A stretch of 64,000 bases of DNA, taken from contig JBFWWU010000011.1 in assembly GCA_050246015.1 (NCBI GenBank), positions 1 to 64,000 on the forward strand, in the 5' to 3' direction. This DNA comes from JTS-AC122 sp050246015 (GTDB lineage: Bacteria > Planctomycetota > Phycisphaerae > Phycisphaerales > UBA1924). The notes under the pieces are model-generated. The model was given only the letters and a program-made list of their open reading frames with translations. It was not told the origin of the DNA and did not search any database. Position 1 is the first letter of the stretch. The number at the start of each line of letters is the position of its first letter. A program made the position numbers and the translations under genes. Below, in pieces: positions 1-9,062 of this stretch.

Positions 1-691
1 TACCCCCCCCCCCCCCGACCCCCCCCCCACCCCCGACGCCCACCCCCACGCTCAGTGAATCGAGCCAATCCGCCAGCGCGACGACGCTCAGCCGGCCCGG
101 CGTGCGCACGGCTTCGCCCGCGGGGTCGATCGCCGTAAAGCCGGGTGCGGCCCCCTCGTCGAGGATCAGACGAAAGGTCCGCGCAGACGCCGCGTCCGCG
201 GCGAGCGAGGGCGAGGGAGGGGCGGCGTCGATCAGGATCGTGTGCCCGAAGAACACGTCCGGCCCGGCGTCGCGGCGGACGCGCCCGGCGGTGGAGGTGA
301 GTTCCAGCCGCGTGAACTGTCCCGAGGGGGACGCGAGCACCACCTGGCGCGTCACGGTGTCGTAGATCAGCCCCGGCACGGCGCGGGAGGCGATGAAGGT
401 GCTCACGATCCCGGCGACGATGACCAGGGCGGTCCACGCCGTCCATTTCGTCAGGAGCGAGGCGTGGCGCACGGGGCGCAGGTTCGGCGTGAGAATCCCG
501 ACCTCGCGCAGGTCCCTCCCGCACTCCGGGCAGTGGAGCGATGCCAGCCCCTTCACGGGGTACCGGCACGCGGCGCAGCACGGCTGGGTAACGCCCGCGC
601 GGCGCTCCCTCAAAGCGGCGATGAGCAACGCGGCGACGACGAGTGCCAGCAGTGCGAGCAGGCCGAGCATGGGGATGACGCCGGCGTTCAT
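1..691 (-). CDS. Zinc-ribbon membrane protein, C-terminus beyond the window edge
   Basis: The frame opens with ATG at 691 and stays open to base 2, so at least 230 codons are present and the 3' end lies outside the window. Residues 3-27 form a hydrophobic N-terminal helix. A four-cysteine ribbon follows (C39xxC42 ... C54xxC57, CRYPVKG...HCPECGRDL), then a second hydrophobic stretch near residues 81-100 and an extracytoplasmic-looking tail. The CxxC-Y-x-L-x-G...CPxCG pattern is frequent in planctomycete membrane proteins of unknown role. The last visible codons lie in a C-rich tract and encode mostly glycine. It is divergent from the SCO gene at 811. Function is unknown; the reading frame itself is well supported. 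Confidence 0.6.
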   Translation of the reverse strand, partial: MNAGVIPMLGLLALLALVVAALLIAALRERRAGVTQPCCAACRYPVKGLASLHCPECGRDLREVGILTPNLRPVRHASLLTKWTAWTALVIVAGIVSTFIASRAVPGLIYDTVTRQVVLASPSGQFTRLELTSTAGRVRRDAGPDVFFGHTILIDAAPPSPSLAADAASARTFRLILDEGAAPGFTAIDPAGEAVRTPGRLSVVALADWLDSLSVGVGVGGGGGVGGGGG

Positions 692-810
692 GAGCGCTCC
701 TTGCTCCGCGGGAGACAGCGAATCAACGACCCTCGCCCGGAGAGTCTACACGCGCGGGCGGCCCATAGAATGGCGCGTCAGCGGGATCGTCTCTCTCTCT
801 TCAGGATGCC

Positions 811-1530
811 ATGATGTCGCCAGCCGCCAAGGGACTGCTATCGGTTGTTGGAGTCGCCGGGGTCAGCGCGGGGGTGCTGCTGCTGGTGCTCAGCGGGGGA
901 GGAGGCGGCGGCACGAGGGCGCCGGCGGACGACGGCCCGAAGGTCGTTGTTGACAACGGGCAGACGCCCCCGACCGACCCGCTGCGGCCGGACTACCGCG
1001 TGGAACTGCTCAAGTTCCTCCCGTTCTCGCAGACGGACCAGAACGGGAAGACGGTGACCAACGACGCGTTCACGGGGAACGTGACGATCGTGTCGTTCTT
1101 CTTCACGCGGTGCACGTTCATCTGCCCCGCGCTCACGGGGACGCTGATCGAGATGATGGACCGGCTGAAGGACACGCCCGCGCGGTTCATGAGTTTCTCG
1201 GTGGACCCGGCGCACGACACGCCCGCCGTGCTCAAGGCGTACGCGCAGAACCACAACGCCGACGACGGGCGCTGGACGCTGCTGAGCGGGCCCAAGGAAG
1301 AAACCTGGGGGATCCTCCGCACCGGTTTGACGTGGGGCATCGAGGAGCGGCCGGAAGAGCGGATCATCCTGCCCGGCGGCGGGACGATCTCGAACATCCG
1401 GCACCCGGCGTGGTTCGTGCTGGTGGGCCCCGACGGGCGCGTGCTGGGGCTGTACCAGTCGTCGGAAGAGGACCAACTTCAGGCGCTGGAGTCGCGGGTG
1501 CGGGCGGTGGCGGCGCGGATGAAGAAGTAG
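811..1530 (+). CDS. SCO1/SenC family copper chaperone / thioredoxin-like protein
   Basis: The 239-aa protein has an N-terminal membrane anchor (about residues 9-28), a Gly-rich linker and a thioredoxin-like domain. The copper-binding CxxxCP motif is C101-TFI-C105-P, preceded by a beta strand (VTIVSFFFTR). The family strand SVDPAHDTP follows, and a late His (NIRHPAWFVLV) occupies the place of the third copper ligand. SCO proteins deliver copper or reducing equivalents to the CuA site of cytochrome oxidase on the outer face of the membrane. No cytochrome oxidase genes are visible next to it. Start chosen at ATG 811 (a second ATG follows at once). A GC hairpin downstream separates it from the convergent sugar dehydrogenase. 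Confidence 0.85.
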   Translation: MMSPAAKGLLSVVGVAGVSAGVLLLVLSGGGGGGTRAPADDGPKVVVDNGQTPPTDPLRPDYRVELLKFLPFSQTDQNGKTVTNDAFTGNVTIVSFFFTRCTFICPALTGTLIEMMDRLKDTPARFMSFSVDPAHDTPAVLKAYAQNHNADDGRWTLLSGPKEETWGILRTGLTWGIEERPEERIILPGGGTISNIRHPAWFVLVGPDGRVLGLYQSSEEDQLQALESRVRAVAARMKK

Positions 1531-1540
1531 GAAGAGGCGA

Positions 1541-1574
1541 CGCGGGGCACGCCGTGATGATGGCATGCCCCGCG
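1541..1574. terminator. GC-rich hairpin between convergent genes
   Basis: The 9-bp arms CGCGGGGCA (1541-1549) and TGCCCCGCG (1566-1574) pair perfectly, with a further GCC/GGC pairing inside the loop. It lies 10 bp after the SCO stop and before the convergent dehydrogenase stop. No clear T-run follows, so it may act as a rho-assisted or bidirectional terminator. Confidence 0.5.
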
Positions 1575-1607
1575 CCGCGCGGTTGACCCTGTTCTGATTT
1601 CGGTGGA

Positions 1608-1624
1608 GCGGGCGTCTCGCCCGC
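1608..1624. terminator. Short GC hairpin at the 3' end of the dehydrogenase gene
   Basis: GCGGGCG (1608-1614), loop TCT, CGCCCGC (1618-1624). It is 10 bp past the stop of the minus-strand sugar dehydrogenase gene. A comparable GGGCGG/CCGCCC hairpin follows the other dockerin gene (14323-14340). Confidence 0.4.
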
Positions 1625-1634
1625 GCGTGAGGAC

Positions 1635-3188
1635 CTACGCGCACCCGGCGAAGAACGCGGCGAGGAAGTCGAAGAAGTCCTGGGAGTTGGTGGCGCCGTC
1701 GCCGTTGAAGTCGGCGCCCCCCTGGCCTCCGAAGAAATCGGCGAGGAAGTCGAAGAAGTCCTGGCTATCGACGAGCCCGGAGCCGTTGTAGTCGGCGGGG
1801 CAGTGCGTCACGTGCAGCACTCGCCCGTTGGTGCCGGTGGGCCCGAGGGTGGTGCTGCCCATGACGTAGATCTCCCCCGCCTGGTCGCGGCCGAAGCCCT
1901 TGACGTAGAAGCCGATGTCGAGGTTGGCCGCGCCGTTGCGCGGGCGGAAGATCTGGTTGAGGTCCCCGCCGTCGGTGGTGTCGATGAAGAAGAGGTGCCC
2001 GTTGGGGGCGCCAAAACTGGTGGAGAAGTCGCCGAAGAAGTACTTGCCGGCGAGCCCGGGGAAGGCCGAGCCGCGGTAGACGTACCCGCCGATGATGGAG
2101 ATGCCCACGTCGCGGCCGTACTCGGCGACCGGGTCGATGAGGCCCGTGGTGTCGCAGGAGGGGAGCGGGGTGTTGGGATTGAAGGGATCGAAGCAGTGGC
2201 GGCCCTCGCGGATCACCCATCCGTAGTTCCCGCCGGCGGTGACGATGTTGAGTTCTTCAAAGAGGTTCTGGCCGACGTCGGCCTCGAAGAGGCGGCCGGT
2301 GCCGCCCCCCCCTCCGGTGCCGTCGTCGAACGAGAACTGGTAGGGGTTGCGGTGGCCGTAACTGAAGATCTCCTCGCGGTGTCCGGTGCCGACGAAGGGG
2401 TTGGAGGGTGGAATGGCGTAGGGCGGAGCGCCGTCAACGTCGATGCGGAGGATCTTGCCCAGGACGACGTCGAGGTTCTGGGCGTTGCCGATGGGCCCGT
2501 GGGACGGGGGCGTGTCGGCGAGCCCGTCGTTGGCGCCCCCGCCGTCGCCGAGTGAGAAATAGAGGAAGCCGTCGGGCCCGAAGGCGATCGCGCCGCCGTT
2601 GTGGTTGAACTGCGGCTTATCGACGCGGAAGAGGATCGAGCCGGCGGGGTCGGCGATGTTGGGGTCGCCGGCGGAGACGTGGTACTCTGCGAGGATCTCT
2701 TCGTGGCACCCGCGCGAGGTGCCGAAGCAGGGTTCCCCGGCCATGCCGGTGCGGGGCTTGCTGTAGCGGACGAAGAAGCGGCCGTTGGTGGCGTAGTCGG
2801 GGTGGAAGGCGACGCCGAGCAGGCCGCGCTCGTCGAAGCCGGGGTTGAGCGGGGGGAGTTCGGCGGTGAGGTTGAGGAAGGGCGCGGGGAGGAGCACCCC
2901 GTTCTGCACGATGCGGATCGTGCCGGCCTGATCGACGATGAAGAGGCGGCCGGAGCCGTCGCCGGCGTGGGTGGCGAAGATGGGCGAGATCAGGCCGGTG
3001 GCGACGCTCTGAAGGTGGACGGTGAACGAGGACTCGGCGACCTGGGCGCTGGCGGCGGCGGGCGCGAGGAGGAGGCCGGCCGCGAGCACCCCACTCCCCC
3101 GACCGCCCCGGCCGGCGCGAGCGCGGCGGCGAGACATTGAATGAACTGGACGACGGGATCGGAACGGGTTGAGAGACGGGGCAGGCAT
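1635..3188 (-). CDS. Secreted PQQ-type glucose/sorbosone dehydrogenase-like beta-propeller with GC-type dockerin tail
   Basis: The 517-aa protein starts at ATG 3188, behind a good Shine-Dalgarno (AAGGAG, 6 nt spacing); the frame extends further upstream but without export features. Residues 1 to about 55 form an Arg-rich, Ala-rich signal peptide ending near ASA-Q. The body shows typical GDH_2 propeller strings: ERGLLGVAFHPDY, HNGGAIAFGPDG, LGKILRIDVDG, YGHRNPYQFSFD and GGNYGWVIREG. Such enzymes oxidise sugars using PQQ in the periplasm. The C-terminus carries two EF-hand-like segments (DYNGSGLVDSQDFFDFLADFF and DFNGDGATNSQDFFDFLAAFF) and ends GCA, the GC-type dockerin-like sorting tail of Phycisphaerae. 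Substrate is unknown. Confidence 0.85.
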   Translation of the reverse strand: MPAPSLNPFRSRRPVHSMSRRRARAGRGGRGSGVLAAGLLLAPAAASAQVAESSFTVHLQSVATGLISPIFATHAGDGSGRLFIVDQAGTIRIVQNGVLLPAPFLNLTAELPPLNPGFDERGLLGVAFHPDYATNGRFFVRYSKPRTGMAGEPCFGTSRGCHEEILAEYHVSAGDPNIADPAGSILFRVDKPQFNHNGGAIAFGPDGFLYFSLGDGGGANDGLADTPPSHGPIGNAQNLDVVLGKILRIDVDGAPPYAIPPSNPFVGTGHREEIFSYGHRNPYQFSFDDGTGGGGGTGRLFEADVGQNLFEELNIVTAGGNYGWVIREGRHCFDPFNPNTPLPSCDTTGLIDPVAEYGRDVGISIIGGYVYRGSAFPGLAGKYFFGDFSTSFGAPNGHLFFIDTTDGGDLNQIFRPRNGAANLDIGFYVKGFGRDQAGEIYVMGSTTLGPTGTNGRVLHVTHCPADYNGSGLVDSQDFFDFLADFFGGQGGADFNGDGATNSQDFFDFLAAFFAGCA

Positions 3189-3663
3189 GGTCGGCTCCTT
3201 GTGTGTGAAAAAAAAACCGCGGAGGCCAGGAGAATGCGGCGTCGGGCCGGCGACAGCGAAGCGCGCCGGGCGAGTTCGCGCCGCGATCGAGGCGCGCCAG
3301 AGGGGGATGCGGGCGCATGTCGGCGCGGCGGGCGCCGCTTGCGGCGGCGCGTCATTTCCTGAAAAATCGCGCCGCCGCATGCGGTTTCTCTTTTCGCGCT
3401 GGTCGAAGGGGACCACGCGGAAGTCGGCTCGCAACGCCGCCCGCGACGGGCAGACGGGGTGCCGGGGGGGTGCGCCTGGGGGGGCGCGCCGGGGGGGGGC
3501 GCGCCGGGGGGGGCGCGCCGGGGGGGGGGAATAAACTCGCGGCCGGGCGTGTTCAGCAGTTTGTGGCGCATGCGGGCGGCGTTGCGGCTATGCTCTCGGT
3601 TCCGCGACCGCCCTCAAATCCGGCCAGCCGCCCGCGCCGCGTCAGGACGATCGTCGCCACGCC
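3189..3663. other. Intergenic region with a G-run array, no gene seen
   Basis: This divergent spacer between the dehydrogenase and birA contains no convincing gene. Its left part has a short AT-containing stretch that may hold the dehydrogenase promoter. Its right part holds the G-run array at 3462-3529, followed by the short birA leader, which has no clear Shine-Dalgarno. Confidence 0.5.
3462..3529 (+). repeat. Tandem G-run / CGCGCC array
   Basis: Five runs of 7-9 G are separated by TGCGCCT or CGCGCC units, giving near-identical 14-15-bp repeats. Four or more closely spaced G-runs could form G-quadruplexes on the plus strand. The array sits about 135 bp upstream of birA. Confidence 0.85.
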
Positions 3664-4461
3664 ATGAACAAGCCCGCCGATGCCGGCGCCATCGAAGTGT
3701 TCCGTCTCGAATCGGTGGATTCGACGAACATGCACGCGCGTCGCGAGTTGGAGCGGGGCTCGCCGCCGGCGGGACCGCGCGTGTACATCGCCCGCGAGCA
3801 GACGCTCGGGCGCGGGCAGCGCGGGCGGACGTGGGCCAGTCCACCCGGGGGACTCTGGTGCACGTTCGTGATGCCGCGGGGCGGCGCGATCGCGCCAGAC
3901 GAACTGAGCGGCAAGGCGGCGGGGACGCTGGGAATCCGCGTGGGGCTGGCGTGCGTGAGCACGGTGCACGCGATCCTGCGGCAGGACCGCGCGTCGGTGA
4001 CGGTGTCGCTGAAACTGCCCAACGACGTGCTGGTGCACTCGCGAAAGATCGCCGGGATCCTGACGGAGGTGGTGACGACCGGCGCGGGGGACCCGGGGCG
4101 GGTGTACGTGCTGGTGGGGGTGGGGATCAACGCGGACGTGGCGCTGACGGAGTTGCCGCCGGCGATCCAGCCGCAGGCGACGACGCTGCGGACGGTGCTG
4201 GGCCGGGCGGTGGACGTCGCGCTGCTGGAGCGCACGCTGATCCAGATGATGGCGCCGGCGATCAGCGCGGGGCCGCTGACCGCGCCGGAACTGATCGCGG
4301 TGCGGGCGTGCCTGCACGGGCGGGGGAGTTCGAAGCGGGTGGTGACGCCGGGCGGGCTGCTGGTCGAGGGGAAACTCGAAGGCGTCGATGCGCTGGGGGC
4401 GGTGGTGGTCTCGACGCCGACGGGGACGGCGTCGGGGACGCTCGAGCCGAGTCTGCGGTGA
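3664..4461 (+). CDS. birA: Biotin--[acetyl-CoA-carboxylase] ligase (no N-terminal HTH)
   Basis: This 265-aa protein matches the catalytic BirA/LplA domain: SVDSTNMHARR (residues 17-27, the STN signature), then the adenylate-binding loop GRGQRGRTW at 49-57. Next come GGLWCTFVMPR, the lysine-bearing strand VSLKLPNDVLV and KIAGILTEV, and a C-terminal SH3-like part (GLLVEGKLEGVDALGAVVV). It attaches biotin to carboxylase carrier protein through biotinyl-AMP in the cytoplasm. There is no N-terminal DNA-binding domain, so it is a monofunctional ligase rather than a biotin repressor. It ends 2 bp from the convergent membrane-protein gene. Confidence 0.92.
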   Translation: MNKPADAGAIEVFRLESVDSTNMHARRELERGSPPAGPRVYIAREQTLGRGQRGRTWASPPGGLWCTFVMPRGGAIAPDELSGKAAGTLGIRVGLACVSTVHAILRQDRASVTVSLKLPNDVLVHSRKIAGILTEVVTTGAGDPGRVYVLVGVGINADVALTELPPAIQPQATTLRTVLGRAVDVALLERTLIQMMAPAISAGPLTAPELIAVRACLHGRGSSKRVVTPGGLLVEGKLEGVDALGAVVVSTPTGTASGTLEPSLR

Positions 4462-4463
4462 CC

Positions 4464-5597
4464 TTAGAGGACGCCCGCGCGCGGGGCGCCGGCGTCGGAT
4501 GCCGCGTCCAGATCCCTCGCGGCGAGCAGGCGGTCGATTCGCAGATACGCGGCGGCGGCGCCGGCGGCCAGGAGCACGACCACCGTATCGATCGCGGTGA
4601 CGGTGAGCACGACGATGGAACCGGCGGCGACCGGATCGGCAACATCCGCGGCGCCGCTGGCGCCCGCGACGCCGACGACCGCGGCCTCGCGGAACCCCAA
4701 GGCGCCCGCCGGCGACGCGACCCCGACGAGAAAGTACGTGGCCGCCGCGATGATCGCGTCCGCCGGGGAAAGGGTCTGCTGGAGGATCGCGGCGGCGACG
4801 ACGAACCGCGCGGCCTGGATCACGACGTCGGCACAGCGAAGCCCGGCGGCGCTGAACACCGCGGTCGGGCTCGACAGCGCCCGCACGCCCTCGCGCGCGC
4901 GATCGATGATCGCGAACCGCTGCACGAGTCGGCGGAGCACCCCGGGGCGCGAGGCTCCCGCGCGGGGATTCCATCGGCGCTCAAGCGCGGCCCACCAGGC
5001 CCCGCGCGATGCCGCCCGCGCGACCAGGCAGATCAGCAGCGCGGCGGCGATGACCCCTCCGCCCGCGCCGGCGAACCAGGCGGCGTCCACCCGACCGCGG
5101 ACGACGCTGACCAGAACGAGCGGCGCCATGGTCGCGACGATGAGCAGGAGCATGTTCCCCATCCAGGTCGTGATGATGAGCAGGGGCACGCCGTCGCGCC
5201 GGTGGTGCACGACGAACCGGCACAGCACGCTGAGTTTGAAGGGGATGCTGGCCAGCGCGGTCGCCAGGGCGTTGACGGCCAGGACGCTTAGCACCGGGAT
5301 GCGGCGCACGGGCCGGAGGACGACCCAGAAGGCGAGCCCGTTGGCCAGCAGCGACGCCGCCGAGAGCAGCGCCAGCAGCGCGACCAGCCGCCAATCCGCC
5401 TCGCGGAGCATCCGCAGTTGGGCCCGGTTGTCCGGATTCAGCGCGACCGCGACGCACCAGCCCAGCAGCGCGAGCCCGGCGCAAAGACCCAGGGCGTGCA
5501 GGAGGGCTCTGGCCCGGCGGCGGCGCGGGCCGGGGAACTCGTCCCCGCCGGGGCGTGCGGAATCACCAGCGTGCTGAGTGGGATCCTGGTCGCTCAC
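4464..5597 (-). CDS. Polytopic membrane protein, lysylphosphatidylglycerol-synthase TM domain-like (UPF0104)
   Basis: This 377-aa protein has a short Pro/Arg-rich cytoplasmic N-terminus and about eight hydrophobic helices. Motif-like segments resembling the LPG synthase TM / UPF0104 family include LLANGLAFWVVLRPVR, NALATALASIPFKLSVLCR and FLVGVASPAGALGFREAAVVG. Members are flippase- or synthase-like integral proteins. It starts with GTG 5597, overlapping the TGA of the upstream 800-aa membrane protein (GTGA), so the two are translationally coupled. The pairing with a probable glycosyltransferase suggests lipid-linked glycan assembly or export, which is an inference from context. Confidence 0.6.
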   Translation of the reverse strand: MSDQDPTQHAGDSARPGGDEFPGPRRRRARALLHALGLCAGLALLGWCVAVALNPDNRAQLRMLREADWRLVALLALLSAASLLANGLAFWVVLRPVRRIPVLSVLAVNALATALASIPFKLSVLCRFVVHHRRDGVPLLIITTWMGNMLLLIVATMAPLVLVSVVRGRVDAAWFAGAGGGVIAAALLICLVARAASRGAWWAALERRWNPRAGASRPGVLRRLVQRFAIIDRAREGVRALSSPTAVFSAAGLRCADVVIQAARFVVAAAILQQTLSPADAIIAAATYFLVGVASPAGALGFREAAVVGVAGASGAADVADPVAAGSIVVLTVTAIDTVVVLLAAGAAAAYLRIDRLLAARDLDAASDAGAPRAGVL

Positions 5598-8002
5598 CGG
5601 TCCGGTCTCCGCAGCCGGTACAGGAACGAGCCGAGCCCGGAGAGCGGATCAGGCCATGATTGCACGATCTCTCCTTCCTCCTTGATCCAGCCGTTCACAC
5701 GATCGAGCGTCAGTTCGGGATCAAACCAGACGGGCTGTCCGGGCTGGACGGGGTAGAGGCGGCGGATTTCGTTTTCATCGACCAGAACGTATACATCGTC
5801 CAACGAGAAGCCGCTCTTGCGTGCTTTGATCCCAAGAGCATCGCGGACCGTCCGGGTCCACGAGGCGTGGTCGGCGGGGTGAGACCGGACCGCCCGACCG
5901 AGCGGGGACATATCCCAGGTGGAGTTGTACCAGAGGTTGCGCACGCCGTTGGTTCCGCCGGGGAGGTAGTACATCGGCGTCGCGGCGCCGACCATGTAAA
6001 GGGCGTCGGTGGCCCTGAGCCGGTAGCGGGCCGCGAGGACTTCGTCGGCCTGTTCGCGGAGCAGTTGCTCGGCCCGGTCGTTGTCGAGTGTCGCAAGATG
6101 GGCGGCGAATGCCTCACCGGTGACAAACTCGACGCCCTGGATGAGTAGCGCATTGGGGTGGCCTTCGCGCTGACTGAGAAAGAGCCGGATACTCGAACCG
6201 GCCAGGACGATAGGAACCACGGCGGCGACCGCGAGGACGACGGTCCGCGGATGCCGCGAACCGGTTGTCGCGGCGGGCCGTGCGGGGGGGGGAGGGGGGG
6301 CAGGGGGGGCGCGCCGGCGCGAGGCCGGGGCGGCGCGGCGCTCCGCGCCCCCCACCAGCGCCAGGGCGCCCAGGCCGATCCCCAGCGAGAGGGGCACGGC
6401 CGTCGGCAGCAGGAACCGCGACTGCAGGTGCGTGGCGAACATCCATGCCAGCACCTGGAGCACAAGCCCGGCGTGCAGGCACAGCGCCACCCGGCGGTGC
6501 GTGCGGTCGCACGCGGCGATGATCAGGCCGATGATCCCCAGGGGATAGAGGATGGACCACTGTGGGTTGAGCAGGCCTCGCGTCGAGGAGAACAGGAGGA
6601 CGAAGCGATCGGCGAGCGAGCCGGAGAAGCGATGAGCCGAGGCGAAGCGGACGAACTGCTCGCTCGTCCAGTGCGAGTTGCCGAACCATGAGTGCAGGAA
6701 CGGGAAGACCGGGTTGCCGCTGGCCAGGGCGTTTCGGATGAGCCACGGGGCAACGGCTACCAACCCGCCCAGGGCTCCCCAGAGGACGGTGAGGGCCAGG
6801 ACGCGGCGCGGCGCCGGCCTGGCGAGCAGGACGATGCCGATGATGGGAAGCGAGAGGAACAGGGAGGTGGGCTTGGCGCTGCAGGCAATACCGGCGAGGA
6901 AGCCGATGGTGAGTCCCTGCCAGGCGATGCGTCGATGCGGTCGTTCGGAGGGCACGCCGCCGGGGAGCGCCAGGGCGATGGCCGCGACCGTCACGCCGAT
7001 GACGGCGAGTTCGTTGTACGCCAGCGAGCCCGCGACGGTGAACCACGGCACGCCGACCATGCTCGCCGCGGCGATGATCCCGGCGATCCGCCCGCGCGCC
7101 GGGGTCTGTTCTTCGGTGAGACCGGGCGTGCGTGCGCGAGCAGCGGCGACGCCGGTCGGCCCGGGAGTGGTGAGGGAGCCTAGCACGGCGCACAGCGCGA
7201 GGCCCGCGACGATTCCGACGCCGGCGTGCAGGTACTGGCAGGCGATCACGCCGGTGCCGGTGCCGGCAATGAAGTCGCCGCCGGATCGCCGGCCGGCGCC
7301 GGTCATCGCGGCGAGGTGGAGGTAGGCGGCCTCCATGTAACTCGGGAGGAAGGAGTACACGTTGTGTTCCAGGGGCCGGAGGCGGCCGGTCCCGCCGTCG
7401 CTGGTGGCCGCGGCCCATTCCTTGGGAAGCGGAAGATGGTAACTCTGCACGTCATACGCGCCCGCCTCGCTGGAACTGCTCGTCCACAGCGCGCCGGGCG
7501 GGTTGCTCGCGGCGACAACCAGGACCGCGGCGGCAGGCCAGAAGAGCATCCACCAGAGCGATGCCGTGCGAAGCGCCAGCGGTTCGCGGCGCAGGACGTG
7601 TGCAAGAAGCGGCCGCAAGGCAAGCGCCACTCCAAGCGCGACGGCTGCCCACCCCCAGAAGATGCCCGGTCGGCCCGAGAGCAGGCCCATGACGCCGAGC
7701 ATGTGGCTGAGCCACAGCATGCCCGCGATTCCGACGAGCCATTGCACGGTCCTGGGAGGAGCGCCGGCGGCGCGCGTGGCGCCCGCTGAAAGAAGAGAGC
7801 CGTATCCGAGAGCGGCCAGGAGGTACGCGCCGGCGATCGGCCCGCTCCGCGCGAGCGACAGCACCAGGGCTCCGATCCCCGCCAGCGGCGACAGATTCTC
7901 CGGCAACCCGACGGCGGCGAGGCCGCCGGCGGCCGCGAAGCACGTCACCACCAGAGCGGTGAGACGATACAGGGCGCCGCTTTGGTTCTGATCGCTTGAC
8001 AT
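5594..8002 (-). CDS. Large polytopic membrane glycosyltransferase-like protein (GT-C fold)
   Basis: About 802 aa with a dozen or more hydrophobic helices. The segment YDVQSYHLPLPKEW (about residues 205-220) resembles the first-loop D-x-x-x-YHLP pattern of planctomycete GT-C glycosyltransferases, in which the acid residue is catalytic. A Pro-rich loop (PPAPPPPPARP) encoded by a G/C-run lies around residue 580, followed by a soluble C-terminal domain of about 190 aa. ATG 8002 was chosen, although a GTG at 8038 in the same frame is possible; neither has a good Shine-Dalgarno. It is coupled to the downstream flippase-like gene by a 4-bp overlap. Donor and acceptor are unknown. Confidence 0.55.
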   Translation of the reverse strand: MSSDQNQSGALYRLTALVVTCFAAAGGLAAVGLPENLSPLAGIGALVLSLARSGPIAGAYLLAALGYGSLLSAGATRAAGAPPRTVQWLVGIAGMLWLSHMLGVMGLLSGRPGIFWGWAAVALGVALALRPLLAHVLRREPLALRTASLWWMLFWPAAAVLVVAASNPPGALWTSSSSEAGAYDVQSYHLPLPKEWAAATSDGGTGRLRPLEHNVYSFLPSYMEAAYLHLAAMTGAGRRSGGDFIAGTGTGVIACQYLHAGVGIVAGLALCAVLGSLTTPGPTGVAAARARTPGLTEEQTPARGRIAGIIAAASMVGVPWFTVAGSLAYNELAVIGVTVAAIALALPGGVPSERPHRRIAWQGLTIGFLAGIACSAKPTSLFLSLPIIGIVLLARPAPRRVLALTVLWGALGGLVAVAPWLIRNALASGNPVFPFLHSWFGNSHWTSEQFVRFASAHRFSGSLADRFVLLFSSTRGLLNPQWSILYPLGIIGLIIAACDRTHRRVALCLHAGLVLQVLAWMFATHLQSRFLLPTAVPLSLGIGLGALALVGGAERRAAPASRRRAPPAPPPPPARPAATTGSRHPRTVVLAVAAVVPIVLAGSSIRLFLSQREGHPNALLIQGVEFVTGEAFAAHLATLDNDRAEQLLREQADEVLAARYRLRATDALYMVGAATPMYYLPGGTNGVRNLWYNSTWDMSPLGRAVRSHPADHASWTRTVRDALGIKARKSGFSLDDVYVLVDENEIRRLYPVQPGQPVWFDPELTLDRVNGWIKEEGEIVQSWPDPLSGLGSFLYRLRRPDR

Positions 8003-8216
8003 CCTGTCGCTGATTTGCGGAGCGTGTTGGTATCTCACAGGACGGGATGGAGGAATGCTGCACCGTCCTTGCCAAAGTCAACGAATTCGGAAGCCGTAGG
8101 GTACCACGGATCGAATAATTGTGGTATGCTATCGCGAGCGAGCGTTCTGCTCGTGGTTGGCCGAGAATGCGACCTCTGCGTACTCGATCGTGACTTCATC
8201 AGAAGGAGCTGATGCC

Positions 8217-9062
8217 GTGACATTTTCACCGCAAGCGAACCAGAGGCGTGCCCGGTCGGACGGACACGGATTCACGCTCATCGAGATCCTGATCGTCATC
8301 GCGATCATTGGAATCCTGGTATCCATCCTGCTGCCGGCGCTACGTCATGCCAAGGCGGCGGGGCAGAAACTCAAATGCTCCATCAACATGAAGCAGATCA
8401 TGACGGCGGCGGTGGTGTACTCGCAGGATTACAAGGACCAACTCTGGACGGCCGCGAACTGGGCGGATGCCGATCCTTCGCCCACCGTGTTCACGCCCGG
8501 CCTGCTGTTTGACTACGTCGAGTACGCGGACTTCATCGTCGAATGCCCGACGAACAAGCGCGCCAGCGCCGGCGGAGCGGGGAACGGCACCAACGGGTTC
8601 GGATGGAACCGCGATCTGAACTTCGACTACACGATGTTCGACGAGACGCAGGGGGCGAAACTGTCCAACGCGATCTACGCGGGGTATGTCAGGCCGAACG
8701 CGGCGACGCCGGCTCAGTTGCCGGTCAATCAGGTGGCGACCCTGACGATGTTCCGGTCGCTCCCGATCTTCATCGAGGAAAGCACGCCGATCTATAACCA
8801 GGTGTACACGGACGGATTCTGGGGAAATGACGACCAGGTGACCAACCGTCACGACAAAGCGGGGCACATCGGCTACCTCGATGGCACGATCGATCTGTTC
8901 CGTCCGACCGTCGGGACGCGCGACGACCTCGTCGAAGAGAACCTGGATTTCGAGGCCAACGACGTGTACGCGAGCACGATTCTCTCGGACAACTCGTGGT
9001 TCAAGATCACGGATCGGAACCAGCGGTACGGGTGGATCAATCGCCCGCGTCTGCAGCCGTGA
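8217..9062 (+). CDS. Type II pseudopilin-like protein with prepilin N-terminal methylation signal
   Basis: A GTG start at 8217 is supported by AGAAGGAG eight bases upstream. The short leader (residues 1-18) ends in DGHG, followed by FTLIEILIVIAIIGILVSILLPAL, a textbook prepilin cleavage and methylation site (G/FTLIE). The remaining 250 aa form an H-x-G-type planctomycete pseudopilin head with a typical late motif GHIGYLDGTIDLFRP. Planctomycetes encode many such exported pseudopilins; most have no known partner. A TGGTATGCT extended -10 lies at 8122-8130. The stop overlaps the end of the convergent hom gene by 26 bp. No other pilin-system gene is adjacent. Confidence 0.85.
   Translation: MTFSPQANQRRARSDGHGFTLIEILIVIAIIGILVSILLPALRHAKAAGQKLKCSINMKQIMTAAVVYSQDYKDQLWTAANWADADPSPTVFTPGLLFDYVEYADFIVECPTNKRASAGGAGNGTNGFGWNRDLNFDYTMFDETQGAKLSNAIYAGYVRPNAATPAQLPVNQVATLTMFRSLPIFIEESTPIYNQVYTDGFWGNDDQVTNRHDKAGHIGYLDGTIDLFRPTVGTRDDLVEENLDFEANDVYASTILSDNSWFKITDRNQRYGWINRPRLQP

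Noticed and set aside
1803..3140. Antisense frames opposite the sugar dehydrogenase
   Set aside because: Val/Glu/Gly-rich shadow translations of a clear beta-propeller gene.
3459..5291. Long plus-strand open frame of about 610 codons
   Set aside because: It starts in the G-run array, covers birA in another frame and the antisense of the flippase gene, and has low-complexity Gly/Arg/Asp composition typical of GC-rich shadow frames.
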